Of a stretch of DNA of 64,000 nucleotides, positions 1-13,432 are shown piece after piece. The DNA comes from Engraulis encrasicolus. Its lineage: Eukaryota; Chordata; Actinopteri; Clupeiformes; Engraulidae. The notes under the pieces were generated by a model. It did no database searches and was not told the DNA's origin. It worked only from the letters and a program-made list of their open reading frames with translations. The position numbers were made by a program, and so were the translations under genes. The stretch spans positions 16,936,664-17,000,663 of the forward strand of contig NC_085860.1 of the NCBI RefSeq assembly GCF_034702125.1, given 5' to 3'. Each line of letters opens with the position of its first letter. The first letter of the stretch is position 1.

Positions 1-35
<35 letters not shown>

Positions 36-77
36 CACACATGCACACACACACTGACACACACTGACACACACACA
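1..77. repeat. Imperfect CA microsatellite
   Basis: CA dinucleotides interrupted by CG, TG and GACA steps. It runs directly into the hAT-like element that starts at 78. Confidence 0.9.
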
Positions 78-1088
<1,011 letters not shown>

Positions 1089-1092
1089 TTAA

Positions 1093-1418
1093 AGGGACAC
1101 TGTGTGAGATTTTTAGTTGTTTATTTCCGGAATTCATGCTGCCCATTCACTAATGTTACCTTTTTCATGGATACTTACCACCAGCATCAAATTCTAAGTA
1201 TTTATTATGACTGGAAAAATTGCACTTTTCATACATGAAAAGGGGGATCTTCTCCATGGTCCGCCATTTTGAATTTCCAAAAATAGCCATTTTTAGCTGC
1301 AAAAATGACTGTGCTTGAAAACTTTCATGTAAACATCACATTTGGCAATAGGCAGCCCAGTTTCAATGAGCACCATAGTTGCAGTACCTTTTTTGACCAT
1401 TTCCTGCACAGTGTCCCT
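1093..1418. mobile_element. TTAA-flanked MITE, copy 1
   Basis: TTAA at 1089-1092 is followed by AGGGACACTGTG. The other end is CACAGTGTCCCT followed by TTAA (1419-1422). This is an exact 12-bp terminal inverted repeat with a 4-bp TTAA duplication, the signature of piggyBac-like or Kolobok-like elements. The interior (about 300 bp) is AT-rich, contains GCCATTTTGAATTTCC, and codes for nothing. A second copy is at 21843-22192. Confidence 0.75.
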
Positions 1419-1477
1419 TTAAAAAAAATTATACTGTAGAAAAATGTGAGCGGATATTCACCATCTATGAGCTTTGG

Positions 1478-1722
1478 TAGCCTGATTATCATTGACGTTC
1501 AAATCTCTTCGAGACTTTGTCTGACCAAGAGCATAACAATTAACATTTCCCAAACGGCATTTTCCAAACGGCCTCCCTTGGTTAGCTTATGGTTGTTTGC
1601 TTACCGACAAAGTGGGAGGAGTTACCGTATTTTCGGGAACACAGAAAGTACTTGCATTGCTCTTGACCTGACTAGGTGCAGCGCTGAAAGTGTTGCGTCA
1701 CTAGGAGGGCACAGCCTGGCTA
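1478..1722 (+). mobile_element. 245-bp MITE with exact 9-bp TSD, copy A
   Basis: It begins TAGCCTGATTATCATTGA and ends GCCTGGCTA. It is flanked on both sides by the identical 9-mer GAGCTTTGG (1469-1477 and 1723-1731). The interior contains CTCTTCGAGACTTTGTCTG and GTTGCGTCACTAGGAG, which are shared with copies at 18940-19180 (inverted) and 44712-44946. There is no coding capacity. A 9-bp duplication suggests a Mutator-like or similar transposase, but the superfamily is inferred. Confidence 0.85.
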
Positions 1723-1836
1723 GAGCTTTGGGGTTCCAAGCAGCTGCCTGCCTACCCTGGTGACAAGATGCACCTCTGCTCCCCCATCGGTCTCTCCCAC
1801 TGCTTCCTGACACCATCCCACACTATTCTATGGGCA

Positions 1837-2045
1837 GGGCAGCCATGGCTCAGTGGTCAGAGCGCTGGCCTTTAGATCAGAGGGTTGCAGGTTCAAATGC
1901 CACCCTTACCGGCACCTCATCCATGGCTGAAGTGCCCTTTAGCAAGGCACCTAAGCCAACACTGCTCCAGGGCCTGTAACCAATATCCTGAACCTGAATA
2001 AAAGTCTGTGAAAGTCACTTTGGATACGTCAGCTAAGTGTAATTC
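1837..2045 (+). mobile_element. tRNA-derived SINE
   Basis: The head resembles a tRNA, with an A-box-like TGGCTCAGTGG and a B-box-like GGTTCAAATGC. The body contains GCTCCAGGGCCTGTAACC and a 3' part with GTCACTTTGGATACGTCAG. The same body and tail occur inverted at 16852-17043, so this is one family. No clean target duplication is visible. Confidence 0.8.
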
Positions 2046-4061
2046 TCTAAAAATAAAGGCATAAAAACGCAAAAATAAACACGTAAAAATGCAGAATTCA
2101 CAACCTTATAGTTCTTAGTTTGAACCACCATGACAATTGGGGAGGTGTTAAAGTGATAACCAGGTAAAAGGTCAAGCAGCCAAGAGTAGTTGAGAGGAGT
2201 AGAGAGATTACAGACAAAAGTTTGTGATGGTCTTTTTGTGTGCAGCACATGAACAACCCAATATCCAAATAGGAAATAATTAAGACACAGCGTTATAAAT
2301 TGGCTGTTACCAGAATGGCACTGACCAAGTTGTGCATCTATGTCATAGTAGTGCAGTACTATGGTGGTTAACTTTTCAATTACAGTACTATTATAGCAGA
2401 GATTCTTTAAGTATATAGAGATATGCCAGCATAATAGGTTGCTATGGGCACCTAACATGACTAGGTTCCGGTCTGCCGAAAGGGGCGTGTCATAATACTC
2501 CTAGCATTGAATAGAACAGTCCTTAGGTCTGCCTAGGTCTGCCTAAAGGGGGATTCCCCCCCCCTCCCCCTTGCAATAATAGAACCCGGAAACAATGGGC
2601 CAATGGAACCTCTCTCTCTCTACTCTCTCTGATTATAGTGTGCCACTGGTGGAACGACACGCATTATGGGGTTACACTCATATTTGAACCCTGCATAAAG
2701 CGGTTACATGGCGCTATTCAGACATGCTACTATTCAGACATTGATGTCTATTGTCTGAATACCAGCACGTTTCCCACCAAAATATGTCTGTACTTTGTGC
2801 TACGTTGCTCAGTGTAGCGAAGGGGAGTAGAGTTGCCCAGCTGGGACTCAGACCCAGACCTTCTGGGGTAGTTAACCGGGGCTCTGACCGCTACACCAAA
2901 GAGCCAGGCACGTTGGCATGTTAGTCAGAACACACCCACAACCCTAGTGATGATCACTCCATCACACTGCCTTCCCCTTCGGGAAGCGCACTCGTGCACT
3001 TCACACACGTGTATTCGGGATAAGGTGTTTACATGCGTCAGTATCCCGACTCCTGTCGGAATACTCCACCTAGCATATCCCGATTTCTCAGTATCCTACC
3101 ATACTGAAGTCGAGAAAATGTGTTTATATGCTCAAACGCAAATTTGGGATACTTAATATCCCGATCATATCCAGGATACTGAACTGCATGTACTGTAAAT
3201 GCACTCAATGTATGACCTTCATTGTGCCTGTATTGCTATTGCCTCTCATCATTGCTGTCTGCGATCTCTTCTGTGTAAGTGGAGCAGCTGTTTACCTTAA
3301 TTCTTAAACCAAGACAGAGATTCATGAAGCAGCTGAAATATATACAGCATAATTATCTTTGGAGAAGACATCAGGGGCACTCACCCTCTGGTAAACAAAA
3401 TAGGATTTCTGGTTTGACATCAGGAGTGCTGCCATATTTTTAAACGTGACAGCATACAGTAATCATGGATCTGATTGGAGCAGCTCCATCCAGAATACAG
3501 AAACATTTCATAGACACCCTCTAAACTAGTACTGTATTTCTCAACAGTGGTGCTCAAAAAAGGTTGAGAACCACTACTCTAAACCGACCTCTGAGAGCTT
3601 CTTGCACAGTAAAGAAACAGTGTTAATTCAACACCTAGAGAGTCTCTGTAACATCTTCTAGAGTGTATTTGGAGTGTTTAATTAGCGCTGCTTGTTTTCA
3701 GTGGGGAATCTTTTGACAGATAGGGCTCCTTCTTTGAGCTTGGTAGGCCTATACCAGCAAGGCCAACTCAACTTCAGCAGTTTTGACCGTATTTAACAGC
3801 CAAACAGATCATGCTGATAGGAGCAGCCCAGAAGCAAATTGGAGGAGTCAGTCGGGGGTGGGTGAATGTGCTTCGCTTTAGCCGTCCATGTTGTCAATCA
3901 CAACAGGAAGCATTCTTCTGCTGTCTCCATTTTTGTGCTTCTGTATTCTGGTAGCAAAGACAGTGAGCTCCCTTGAATTATTTGAAAAAAAGGAGTGTAA
4001 AAAAACTTGATTCTCACCAGATCAATAGGTTCTGCCTTACTCCACAAACATTCATCTACCC
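2046..4061. other. Mostly unique sequence, no gene seen
   Basis: This holds an inverted tRNA-like SINE scrap (about 2826-2911), a short degenerate repeat with GTATCCCG/GGGATA words (about 3005-3210) and a fragment containing GGTTGAGAACCACT (about 3540-3585). The longest frame (2033-2458, minus, 141 aa) has no recognisable features. Confidence 0.5.
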
Positions 4062-4137
4062 CAGGGTTGCCAGATGAGGCACACGACCATCCTAAGCAGC
4101 CAAATTGAGCGGGAAACAGCCCAATCTGGCAACACTG
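4062..4137. mobile_element. 76-bp hAT-like mini-element
   Basis: The ends CAGGGTTGCCAGAT and ATCTGGCAACACTG form a nearly perfect inverted repeat. The flanks ATCTACCC (4054-4061) and ATCTATAC (4138-4145) match at 6 of 8 positions, consistent with an aged 8-bp duplication. Confidence 0.65.
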
Positions 4138-4489
4138 ATCTATACCCAGGTCTCCAAAAGCGTGGTTTTATACACCAAAAAATCCATATACATGATTGGG
4201 GAAACACTTATCTAACATTTTTAATGAGGTGCTAATTTAAATACAGATTCGAAAATTGATAACTCCGATAACTCCATGCATGCCGGTATTGTTGTCTGAA
4301 ACAGCTGTTGCGTTTCACTTATTTTTCCCTTACCCAATACGTTTAAACTACTACTGACTACGTCGCATCTCTGAAAATCTGGCGATCCTGATTGGTTCGG
4401 CTGCACAGCAAGTCCAGGAGCTGGGCGAATCCAAAGGTCCCCCAGATCCTTGTTTGAGTTCAAGAAGCTGAGCAGAAATAGTCGAAGGA

Positions 4490-4860
4490 CTGGCGAGATC
4501 AGTTATGCCCCGTGTACATCGAAGGCGAACTAAGCGACCTGCGCGGCGGAAGTCATTGTTTCTCTATGGAGGGAAGGCGAATAAAGCTACCAGAGCGAAT
4601 TCGGCAGGAGCGAAGCTTCTTGAGCGACCTGGGCGAATTTTGACGATTAAACTCAAGCTAATCTTAAGCGAATTCGCTATGACGCGGTTCGGCGAAAACC
4701 AATTGGAACGTTCATGTCGAGGAATGTCCCAGGCTGTCAAGACAGAGCTGTTATGTGATTAGCTGAATCAAACATGTCAGTGCAGCGTCCAAAGCGAATA
4801 AAACTAATTCATGGCGAAACTTCTTCAACCACCCCAGCTACCTGGGTCTCGTTGGTAGCG
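4490..4860. repeat. GCGAA/GCGAC-rich unclassified repeat-like segment
   Basis: The words GGCGAA, AGCGAA and GAGCGACC recur about ten times in 350 bp, an unusual CpG-rich pattern for this window. A similar pattern in the opposite orientation (ACTCGCC, CTCGCTT) occurs at 44056-44270. No inverted ends were identified. The 85-aa frame through it has no domain signal. Confidence 0.4.
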
Positions 4861-4974
4861 CTTGATGTACATGGGCATTACATCTGGAACCAAATTGCTG
4901 ACCTCAGAACCACTCAGATCGGGTTGTGCACTTAACCATGAGACGATTTGTAACTGGGATGAACTTGCTGATAT

Positions 4975-5147
4975 CTGCCTCACCCGTGCAAGGGGGCAGC
5001 CCTCAATGAGGCCCGTGGGGAGCAGTGCAGCGGGACGGTACCATGCTCAGGGTACCTCAGTCATGGAGGAGGATGGATGAGAGCACTGGTTGATTAATTC
5101 CCCCACCAACCTGGTGGGTCGGGAGTCTTACCCATGACTGCCCATGC
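4975..5147 (-). mobile_element. SINE of the GGGCAGTCATGGG family (inverted)
   Basis: The reverse complement begins near GGGCAGTCATGGG and contains the body word CTCCATGACTGAGGTACC, as in the + strand copy at 16715. The tRNA-like B box is damaged (GGGAGTCTTACCC where other copies have GGGAGTCGAAC). Confidence 0.7.
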
Positions 5148-5149
5148 AA

Positions 5150-6690
5150 CTGCCCTAGCAACTATGGTTTCAGGAAATGCACCCCAGGCTTGGTGCTGAC
5201 AACTCTGTGAAACCATGTTGTGATAATTACACAGATCAGCTGTGACTGGCTCTATCACAGCCCTCATAATAAATGCTGAATGTCAGGAGTGTGCTCCTGA
5301 TCTGTAATAGATGGGAACAGATGGGAAGTGCTTCCGTGGCCCTTTGCTCCTGTTACTTGGCAATGAAAAGTAACACGCTGCATTTATTCATTTATTTATT
5401 CAGGCATTTATTGGCTAACTGCCCCCAAGTTCCCTCAACTATAACCTGCACTAAGAGATAACTTTAATTGTATATTTCTAAAGCAATTAGAAATACCCAT
5501 TTAATATTTTATGTTTTTGTACAATGTACCTGCATACTCATGTAGCCAATATTGATTTCCTATTCCGGAAACAGGGAGCGGGCGAATAGTGTGAGTATAT
5601 AGGGCCACTACTGCCAAAGGAACTGTGGACATATTCAGATAAATATGGATTCGATTCTGGTTGGGTTCCTCATCACGGCAAGCCAAGAACTAAATCAAAG
5701 ACAGTAATCATGTTGAGGAAAATTAGAATACAGTGTGGTTAACGAGGAGTTGCCATTATGGATTGTTCTGTGTGTACATTTCTTTTAAAAGCTGCTGTGG
5801 AAATCGTGGGAGATATGCTAATATCTAACTGACATGTGAATAGTGAAAATCCACCCCCCTTTATCAACAGGAAGGCTTAAACTGAGCCCATAAGACCACA
5901 TTTCCATTTCCATTTTCTCTTGTGGGATATTACATCCAGTTAGGTAATTTCCCTATATCTTATTTGTTTACACAGGCACGTTGTTTATGGTAATGCAATG
6001 ATTATGGACTTAATTTATGCTCAGACGTTGAGGATAATTACAATTTTATCGACAAATGATGAACAGGATGTGAGGGTCTTTAATAGATCACGGCCAAATG
6101 GCTTTTAAAGCCTCGTAGTAAATCAAGGCCAATACGCTGTTAAGCACAGACAGAGACACGCCGCTATTGGTTAAGGGTTTGAGTTGGTTTACAGCATGAA
6201 GGCAGTGAAGTGGACTCGAGCTAAATGTCACAGGGTCTCATGTAGTATGTGAAGGAACTTCTCTAGTGTCCTTTAATCAAAAATGAAATATTGTGTGCTT
6301 GTCAAAAGATGCTGAAAATATATCTCATAGGGTCAAGGACTTCTCACATCACCATACTTTCTATGTAATGCTGAAAGAAAGGTTTAATTTTCAGGAACCG
6401 TCCTCTGCACTTTGCATTTATTCATTGCATAATGGATTGCATATCTTTCCTACATGGGGAACGCTTCCACAGTATTTCACTCAATAAATGTATGTGTTCG
6501 AATTTTTCTATTGTATTTGCACATTCATGAGACATATGCTAATGCAACCTATACCCTTCATTCTTATGTAGCTATTTAAAGGGACACAAGGTAGAATTTC
6601 AAGTTTATTAATTACCTTTGTGAGTCAGGCATGATTCTCAGAGTCAATTGAACTTGTTCAAGAGGCTTTTTCAACGGTCAGAAATGGGCA
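5150..6690. other. Unique AT-rich stretch, no gene seen
   Basis: I found no repeat ends, SINE boxes or convincing exon here. The part around 5990-6160 has a complex composition free of simple repeats and could be conserved non-coding DNA, which only cross-species alignment could show. Confidence 0.4.
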
Positions 6691-6694
6691 CTTG

Positions 6695-6835
6695 AGGCCC
6701 TGCCGTGGCCTAACGGTAGGGTACTGGGTTACCGATTCCGGCCCAGGTCATTTGACGATCCTTCCCCATTTCTCTCTCCCCACTCGCTTCCTGTCTCTCT
6801 TACTCTGTCCTATCGCAATGAAGAAGAAGAAAAAA
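6695..6835 (+). mobile_element. tRNA-like SINE, second family
   Basis: The head GCCGTGGCCTAACGGTAGGG is followed by a CCATTTCTCTCTCCCCACTC body and a GAAGAAGAAG-type tail. The same family occurs inverted at 29849-30005, where its target duplication is clear. Confidence 0.7.
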
Positions 6836-7039
6836 GAAATGGCTACTTGTAATTTGTGAGCTTTAGATTTTCAGACAGTCATGTTGGCGGGCAATACAAA
6901 ATTAGAGTAGATTTGTCTCATTTGATGTGTGTAGTAGTTGATACATCTATATTGTCTAATAGTAACTTGGTGGTTATTGAGAAGTGGTGCATAATACACA
7001 CACAGGAAGGGACAAATTAATACACATTGATAGATTAAT

Positions 7040-7255
7040 ACAATGCCAGATATGGCTGCGGCCTAGGGCCCCCATGGCAGGGGGGGAAATCCATCTGTCC
7101 TGTTGAGTGCAGCTTTAAATTCTGCCAATACTCCTCTGCACATGACATAAGCTTACATGTTATCCTGAATTACCCAGCTCTGTTTTGTCTTCTGGGTGGG
7201 CCCACAGCAACCTGTAGCCTTGGGCCCCCCGACCATCTTAATCCAGCCCTGCATG
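7040..7255. mobile_element. Degenerate hAT-like MITE fragment
   Basis: GGGCCC-rich sequence with GCCTAGGGCCCCCATGG and, at the other end, CTTAATCCAGCCCTGCATG, resembling the ends of the GGGCCC-rich elements at 18025 and 24406. No target duplication was seen. Confidence 0.4.
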
Positions 7256-7744
7256 CAATACGCTATGTGATGTTATATGATTTCTCTTGGCATTTTACAA
7301 TTTCTTGAGAAATATCCCTGCATTCTTGCATTACCACTACAATATTATTTTTTGTCTACAGTGTTGCACCTTGGCTCTCCAAGCCCCTAGTGGACCGATA
7401 AACTAGCCCTAACCTCACTGTGTACTGTACGCAGACACACAGGAACAGCGATACAGTAGACTGAAGGGGGGCTAATGCTGTTGCCAGATATCGAAGTCTT
7501 GAATATTTCACGTCTTGTGTAAGCATCCTTAGTCTTTTCCCATCAGACTATTGCAACATATTTCACACCCGTGAGAACACACCCGGTGAAAATGAAGAGA
7601 ATCTATCAACTGCTATATAGAGTGATTAAGTATTAATATGCTGGAAAAGATGGCTGCTTACTATAGTACAACTTTTGAAAAACAAGTTCAGCTAGTTATT
7701 CTTTTATTTCGTTATCATTGACCATACAGTTTGAAAATATTGCA

Positions 7745-7805
7745 TGATAGGGGCATGTGACTTAGTGGTTAAGGAGATCAGAGGGTTGCCGGTTTTAATC
7801 CCAGA
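7745..7805 (+). mobile_element. tRNA-like SINE head fragment
   Basis: Short match to the SINE head: GACTTAGTGGTTAAGGAGATC, split here around an A-box-like core and followed by GGGTTGCCGG. No body or tail. Confidence 0.4.
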
Positions 7806-8227
7806 TTTTGTTTTATTTACCCGTGCTAGACCCTGTACAAATTGCATTAGTACGAAAGTAAGGTAAGACCAGAATAGCATATCTCTGAAGTAAGACCAGG
7901 CTTGCATCTCTGCAGTTCTATGTCAAGACAATTCCACATCCAAACCAATAGGAAGACTTAAGACTAAAAACTATTCTCTCGTTATTGCTTTCAAAGACTC
8001 TGATTTACAAACTCTCACAGAATTGAAAACAGAAATACCACTGAAATAAAGTACATCTAGGCTACCTTTCACCCATATGGGACTGAGAAATGTCATTTGG
8101 CTGTCATATGTGCCGTGTAATTTATTTTGCAGTGACTGAACGTCAAGTTTTTTTTCTTTTTTTAAATAATTGAGTTATTTAATCTATTGTCCAGGAGTCT
8201 GTGCAATATCAAGCCGAACCTCTCAGT

Positions 8228-8345
8228 GACAGGCATAGCTGGATTGACCATAAGGCATACAGGGCATTTGCCCGGTGGACTGTTGATGAGTTTGGCCTGG
8301 TCCTCCCCTAAATGTAGTGGTATCAGTCCTCCTCCCCTGTCCGAG
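8228..8345. mobile_element. Fragment of the GGGCCC-rich hAT-like family
   Basis: Contains AGCTGGATTGACC then GGCATACAGGGCATTTGCCC, a diverged version of the left end of the element at 18025. Confidence 0.5.
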
Positions 8346-9660
8346 TCATATTTAAATATATTCATTTAGCCTGTTGTGGTCAAAATAGCTCATAATAGAT
8401 GTCTAAAATATTGCCACAGGCTTCATTGTCTCTTTCAATGACTGGCGGACCAGTCTTGACTAAAAATGCCCGTTCTGCTTTTTTGTCCCATGCCAGCCCT
8501 GGTGACAGCAGGAAGTGGACGTCCAACTTTCTCATAACCCACCCCAGCCTCCTGTTGTGTATGACAATCTCACTTATTGAATTATCTTTTCTTTTTCTCG
8601 TTTTTTTCCCTTCTTCTTCTTCATAAAAAAGGGGCAGTGATTCATAAAAGCTGGCAGTGAGCCCCTTTTCATCTGTCTTCTCTGACACTTGCACCCGGCT
8701 CGGGCAGCTTAACGTAACTTCCAGCAGCTGGTTGCTTTCTGCATGGATACTATCTGTACCGGATTTGTAAGGCTTACTGCCAGTCTTAAGATAAAGACAG
8801 ATTTTAATTGCCTTATTGCTTTCCCGGTTGGAGACCTGCGGGATTACGGAGTTACACATAGTGGATTAAACAAATGCTGCTCCTGCTGCTGCACACAGCG
8901 TTGCTGCTTTTTTTTACGTTCTTTCTTTCTTCGTGCATCATTCTCCTCCGTATTTTTTTCTCTTTTCTTTTGCCGCAACAGACACAAAATTAGACATTTA
9001 GGCTATGGAAAGCGTTGCCTTTGCTTCAGTTTTTTTCTCCCTACTGGTTTCTTATGTGCCATCCTTTGATCCCAAGGATTCGAAGACAGCTTAGGAATTA
9101 ATACCTCTGGTGAAAAAAATCAATGATTCTGTCTAACAATCCCTTTATCAACCCTCTGCTGAAATCCCGTTGGTTGGTAGTGCTCAGACGAGCCTTGGCA
9201 AAAGTTGTCTTCGCGCTCGCTTGTCTCAAACTGTGTACAGTACAACTCCTCCACTCGCTGCACCGGGTCAATGAAGCCCTGCTGAGACTCGTGAAAGGGC
9301 GCTCACACTGTTGAACAACTCCAGCACAGTGGCGGCGGAACAAATGCACACACAGAGCCCCGGCGCAAGACACTGATAGGGCCCTCTATACGGCCTGCCA
9401 ATGTCAGAATAGGACCCCCATCAGCAATACGGGTGGGCCCTGGGGAAAATGCCCAGCTCGCACCCAGCCCCTATAGCTCAGCCCTCCAGCATGTCTGTGT
9501 GCCTGCCTGGTGCCCATCGTTGTGTTCACTTCAGATGGCAACTTACAGGAGTCAGCGATCACACGCAGGGCAGTGTTCTCCTCCCAGACAGCCAGTGGAG
9601 ATGCTGCACTGCAGAGATATAGCTGACGGCCCTCTCCGAGCTCAGTCAGCATGGACATTT
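8346..9660. other. Unique stretch, no gene seen
   Basis: A 159-aa frame on the minus strand (8380-8859) is free of simple repeats, but I see no domain, no splice pattern and no homology I recognise. A frame of this length is expected a few times by chance in 64 kb. Confidence 0.45.
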
Positions 9661-9667
9661 GGGCCTG

Positions 9668-10078
<411 letters not shown>

Positions 10079-10079
<1 letters not shown>

Positions 10080-10428
10080 TGCCTGCCTGCCTTCATGCAT
10101 GCGTGTGTATGGGTACATACATACAATGTACTATATGTGTGTACTTGGAAGCAGCTTCTATGTAGATGAGTATGGCTTGTGTGTACATGTGCATGCATGT
10201 GCATGCGTGTGTGTGGTATGTGCGTGTGAGTATGGGAGCATGGAGTGTGTGTGTGTGTGTGTGTGTGTGCGTGCGTGCGTGCGTGTGTGCCTACCTGCCT
10301 GCTTCCGCGCTTGTGTGTGCGTGCGTGCGTGTGTGTGTGTGTGCCTGCCTGCCTGCTTTCATGCTTGTGTGTGTGGGTGTGTGTGTTTGTGTGTGTGTGT
10401 GTGCCTGCCTGCCTGCCTGCTTTCGTGC

Positions 10429-10514
<86 letters not shown>

Positions 10515-10525
10515 ATACAGCATGT
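10079..10525. repeat. GT array mixed with (CCTG)n and (GTGC)n units
   Basis: Alternating GT, GTGC and GCCTGCCTGC blocks form a degenerate higher-order repeat with units around 10280-10435 (CCTGCCTGCTTtcgtgctt type). It ends with a clean GT run at 10435-10512. Confidence 0.9.
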
Positions 10526-10785
10526 ACATGTGTACTTGGAAGCAGCTACTGACGAGCGTGCATACAGAAGCCAAGAGAGAGTGAGAGTGGCGAGCGAACA
10601 AGGAGCACATTTCATGGGACCTGTTCGCCTACACACATCGTCTGTCACAGCAGGCCTGCCCTCCTCTCCAGACAATCTACAAACAAAAGGCCCCACACCC
10701 CACACCCACTCACTGCCTCACTCACTCCCAGGCCTGCACTGGGCCCAAAAAAAGCAAGGGCACTTTTTTTTGGCATACAGATTTC

Positions 10786-10941
10786 CATGGCCGCTGACAG
10801 CTTGTGATGGGCCCGGGACAAAGTCATCTGAAAGGGCCCCTTACCCAAATACATGCAGCATAATGAGGACCCAATTCTGGGCGCCCTATCTCCCTGGGCC
10901 CGGGACAGCATACCCCTTTGTCCCCCCTGTCGGCGGCCCTG
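10786..10941. mobile_element. hAT-like MITE, second copy of the 78-236 family
   Basis: Shares GGACAAAGTCATCTGAAAG, ATGAGGACCCAATTCTGGGC and TTTGTCCCCCCTGTCGGC with 78-236. The left end is mutated and I could not find a target duplication. Confidence 0.65.
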
Positions 10942-11089
10942 CATATACCAGCCCCTCAGGCCGCCCCCTCTGCTCTTCTGCAATAGTATGATTAGCTCAG
11001 TCCACTGTCTATATACTAAAGACAGAACAATGGGTAATCAACTGTAAATTAAAGAACTAAAACAAACAACAACAAATAACAACAGCATC

Positions 11090-11159
11090 GGCCCCTGATG
11101 ATTGTCGGCCCGGCCCACTGGGAAAATGCCCTGTATGCCAGACTGCCAGTCCAGCCCTG
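11090..11159 (-). mobile_element. Terminal fragment of the GGGCCC-rich hAT-like family
   Basis: The reverse complement begins CAGGGCTGGACTGGCAGTC, the left end of the elements at 18025 and 34639. Only about 70 bp remain. Confidence 0.55.
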
Positions 11160-11519
11160 CTCGCTCCGCTTGCTCACCGAGGGCCCTGTGTGTGCCTGTG
11201 TGTGCCTGTGTGTGTCTTCAGCCGACCACCATCTGTTCAAACTTGATCCTCACTCTGCAGATGATTGTATATGACGCGCAGGGAAAATATTACAGCTTTC
11301 TTTCTTTTATTTATTTATTTTTTTCGTTTTCAGTTCAGGTGTCAGATTGTCAGAGTTTTTTTGTGTCTTTTTTGCATGAGGGGACTATGTGAATAATGTT
11401 GTCCTTGAGAAGACACAGATGTGAGCTCAGCCTCAGCCTCAGTAGCAAAACTAAATGATGGGACCGTGATGGCATTGTTTTTGAAAAGGCACATCCCAAG
11501 ACACTGACACTGAAAATGC

Positions 11520-11569
<50 letters not shown>
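11520..11569. repeat. (AT)n microsatellite
   Basis: About 45 bp of TA/AT alternation. Confidence 0.95.
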
Positions 11570-11571
<2 letters not shown>

Positions 11572-11801
11572 GAAATGTATACATGGCCAACAACCGTAAT
11601 ATTAATTTTTCATGTGTTACCATAAGCATAAGCTGCCAGAGTCATTAAGCAACAGCTATAAATGCCAAGGGAATTGTAAAGCGACCCTTGACTGGTGTAC
11701 ACGTACTGTATGCAGCAGCACCAGACGCGTTCAGTGTTGAATGCTCCTGGGTATTGGCATTATAGGAGCTTGCTGTCTCTACCATGTTATATCTAATAAT
11801 G

Positions 11802-11918
<117 letters not shown>

Positions 11919-12060
11919 TACTACCCTCCTAGGAAAAAGGTCACCATTTGCTCCCTTATCTTCTCCCACCGGCCCATACCATTGGCACCCATAGATAACA
12001 AAAACAAAACACAACAACCCAAATATGTGGCAGGCCGTGGTGACGGGTAACATTAATTAA

Positions 12061-12248
<188 letters not shown>

Positions 12249-12316
12249 ACCGATTGAGAAGGAGAGAACTTGAGATTTCACCTTCATAACAGTGTTTGTG
12301 TTTGCACGTGTGCATG

Positions 12317-12474
<158 letters not shown>

Positions 12475-12668
12475 CGTTTGTGTGTGTGTGCGCAGGTATG
12501 TCTGTATGTGTTTGCTGGCAGCAGAGAGCCAGTGCCAATGTGGGAGCTGCTGTATGCTGCATTGACCTTTGTGTGCCCCATTGTATTATGCATTATACAC
12601 CGCGGACATCTGCTCTGTTCTATCTGCTCTGACGCCTGCTCTCCAACCATGACTAAGGCAGCAATGTA

Positions 12669-12795
12669 TTCATTAAAGACCACCATACACCACCGCTAAC
12701 TATGATTGAGACAGGTGTTTGGCATAATATATGCATTAAAGACCACCACACCACAGCTAACTCTGATTGAGACAGGTGTTTGGCATAACACATGT
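12669..12795. repeat. Two-copy 62-65 bp tandem duplication
   Basis: CATTAAAGACCACCA opens at 12669 and again at 12734. Both units contain GATTGAGACAGGTGTTTGGC, with a few substitutions and small gaps between them. Confidence 0.85.
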
Positions 12796-12825
12796 ATTAC
12801 ACATCCATCCATCCATCCATACATA

Positions 12826-13091
12826 CAGGGGTGCCGCTAGATATACGGTAAGCAGAGGACGTACGCAGAGTGCTTAGGGCACCAACCAGTGCTTGGGGCA
12901 GCAACCACTTTGCCCCCAAAATTGGTCCTCTTAAATTGAGATTGACTAAAAAGCGTCATGAAAATATAAATAAATTACATTATAAAACATATATTCCTTA
13001 GTTATCAAAAGGCTATCATCATTATTTAATCATGAGGGGTCTCCTGACCAGTTATTCTTATAGGGCCTCCAAAACCTTAGCAGTGGCCCTG
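12826..13091. mobile_element. hAT-like MITE
   Basis: The left end CAGGGGTGCCGCTAG pairs imperfectly with the right end CTTAGCAGTGGCCCTG. The flanks are ATACAT-rich, so a target duplication cannot be judged. AT-rich interior with no frame of interest. Confidence 0.55.
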
Positions 13092-13099
13092 AATACACA

Positions 13100-13285
13100 T
13101 TATTACATTACATTACATTACATTACATTACATTACATTACATTGCATTTGGCAGACGCTTTATAACCAAAGCGACTTTCAAAAGAGGACATAATCATAG
13201 CCAACATCACTAGCAGATACAAAGTGCACATGAAATATACACAACAACAAGTGCAGATGCAAAGAAGGGTTAGGATTTTTATTTT
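13100..13285. mobile_element. (TTACA)n-tailed retroposon fragment, copy 1
   Basis: A TTACA array followed by GCATTTGGCAGACGCTTT and ACCAAAGCGACTTTCAAAAG. This is the inverse of the 3' tail of the SINE at 16852-17043. A close copy of the whole 180-bp block is at 20803-20960. Confidence 0.7.
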
Positions 13286-13293
13286 TTTAAACG

Positions 13294-13432
<139 letters not shown>

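Noticed and set aside
1837..1910. Functional tRNA gene
   Set aside because: It has A- and B-box-like words but no tRNA fold, and it continues into a SINE body and tail.
8380..8859. 159-aa minus-strand frame without simple repeats
   Set aside because: A few frames of this size are expected by chance in 64 kb, and no motif or exon context supports it.
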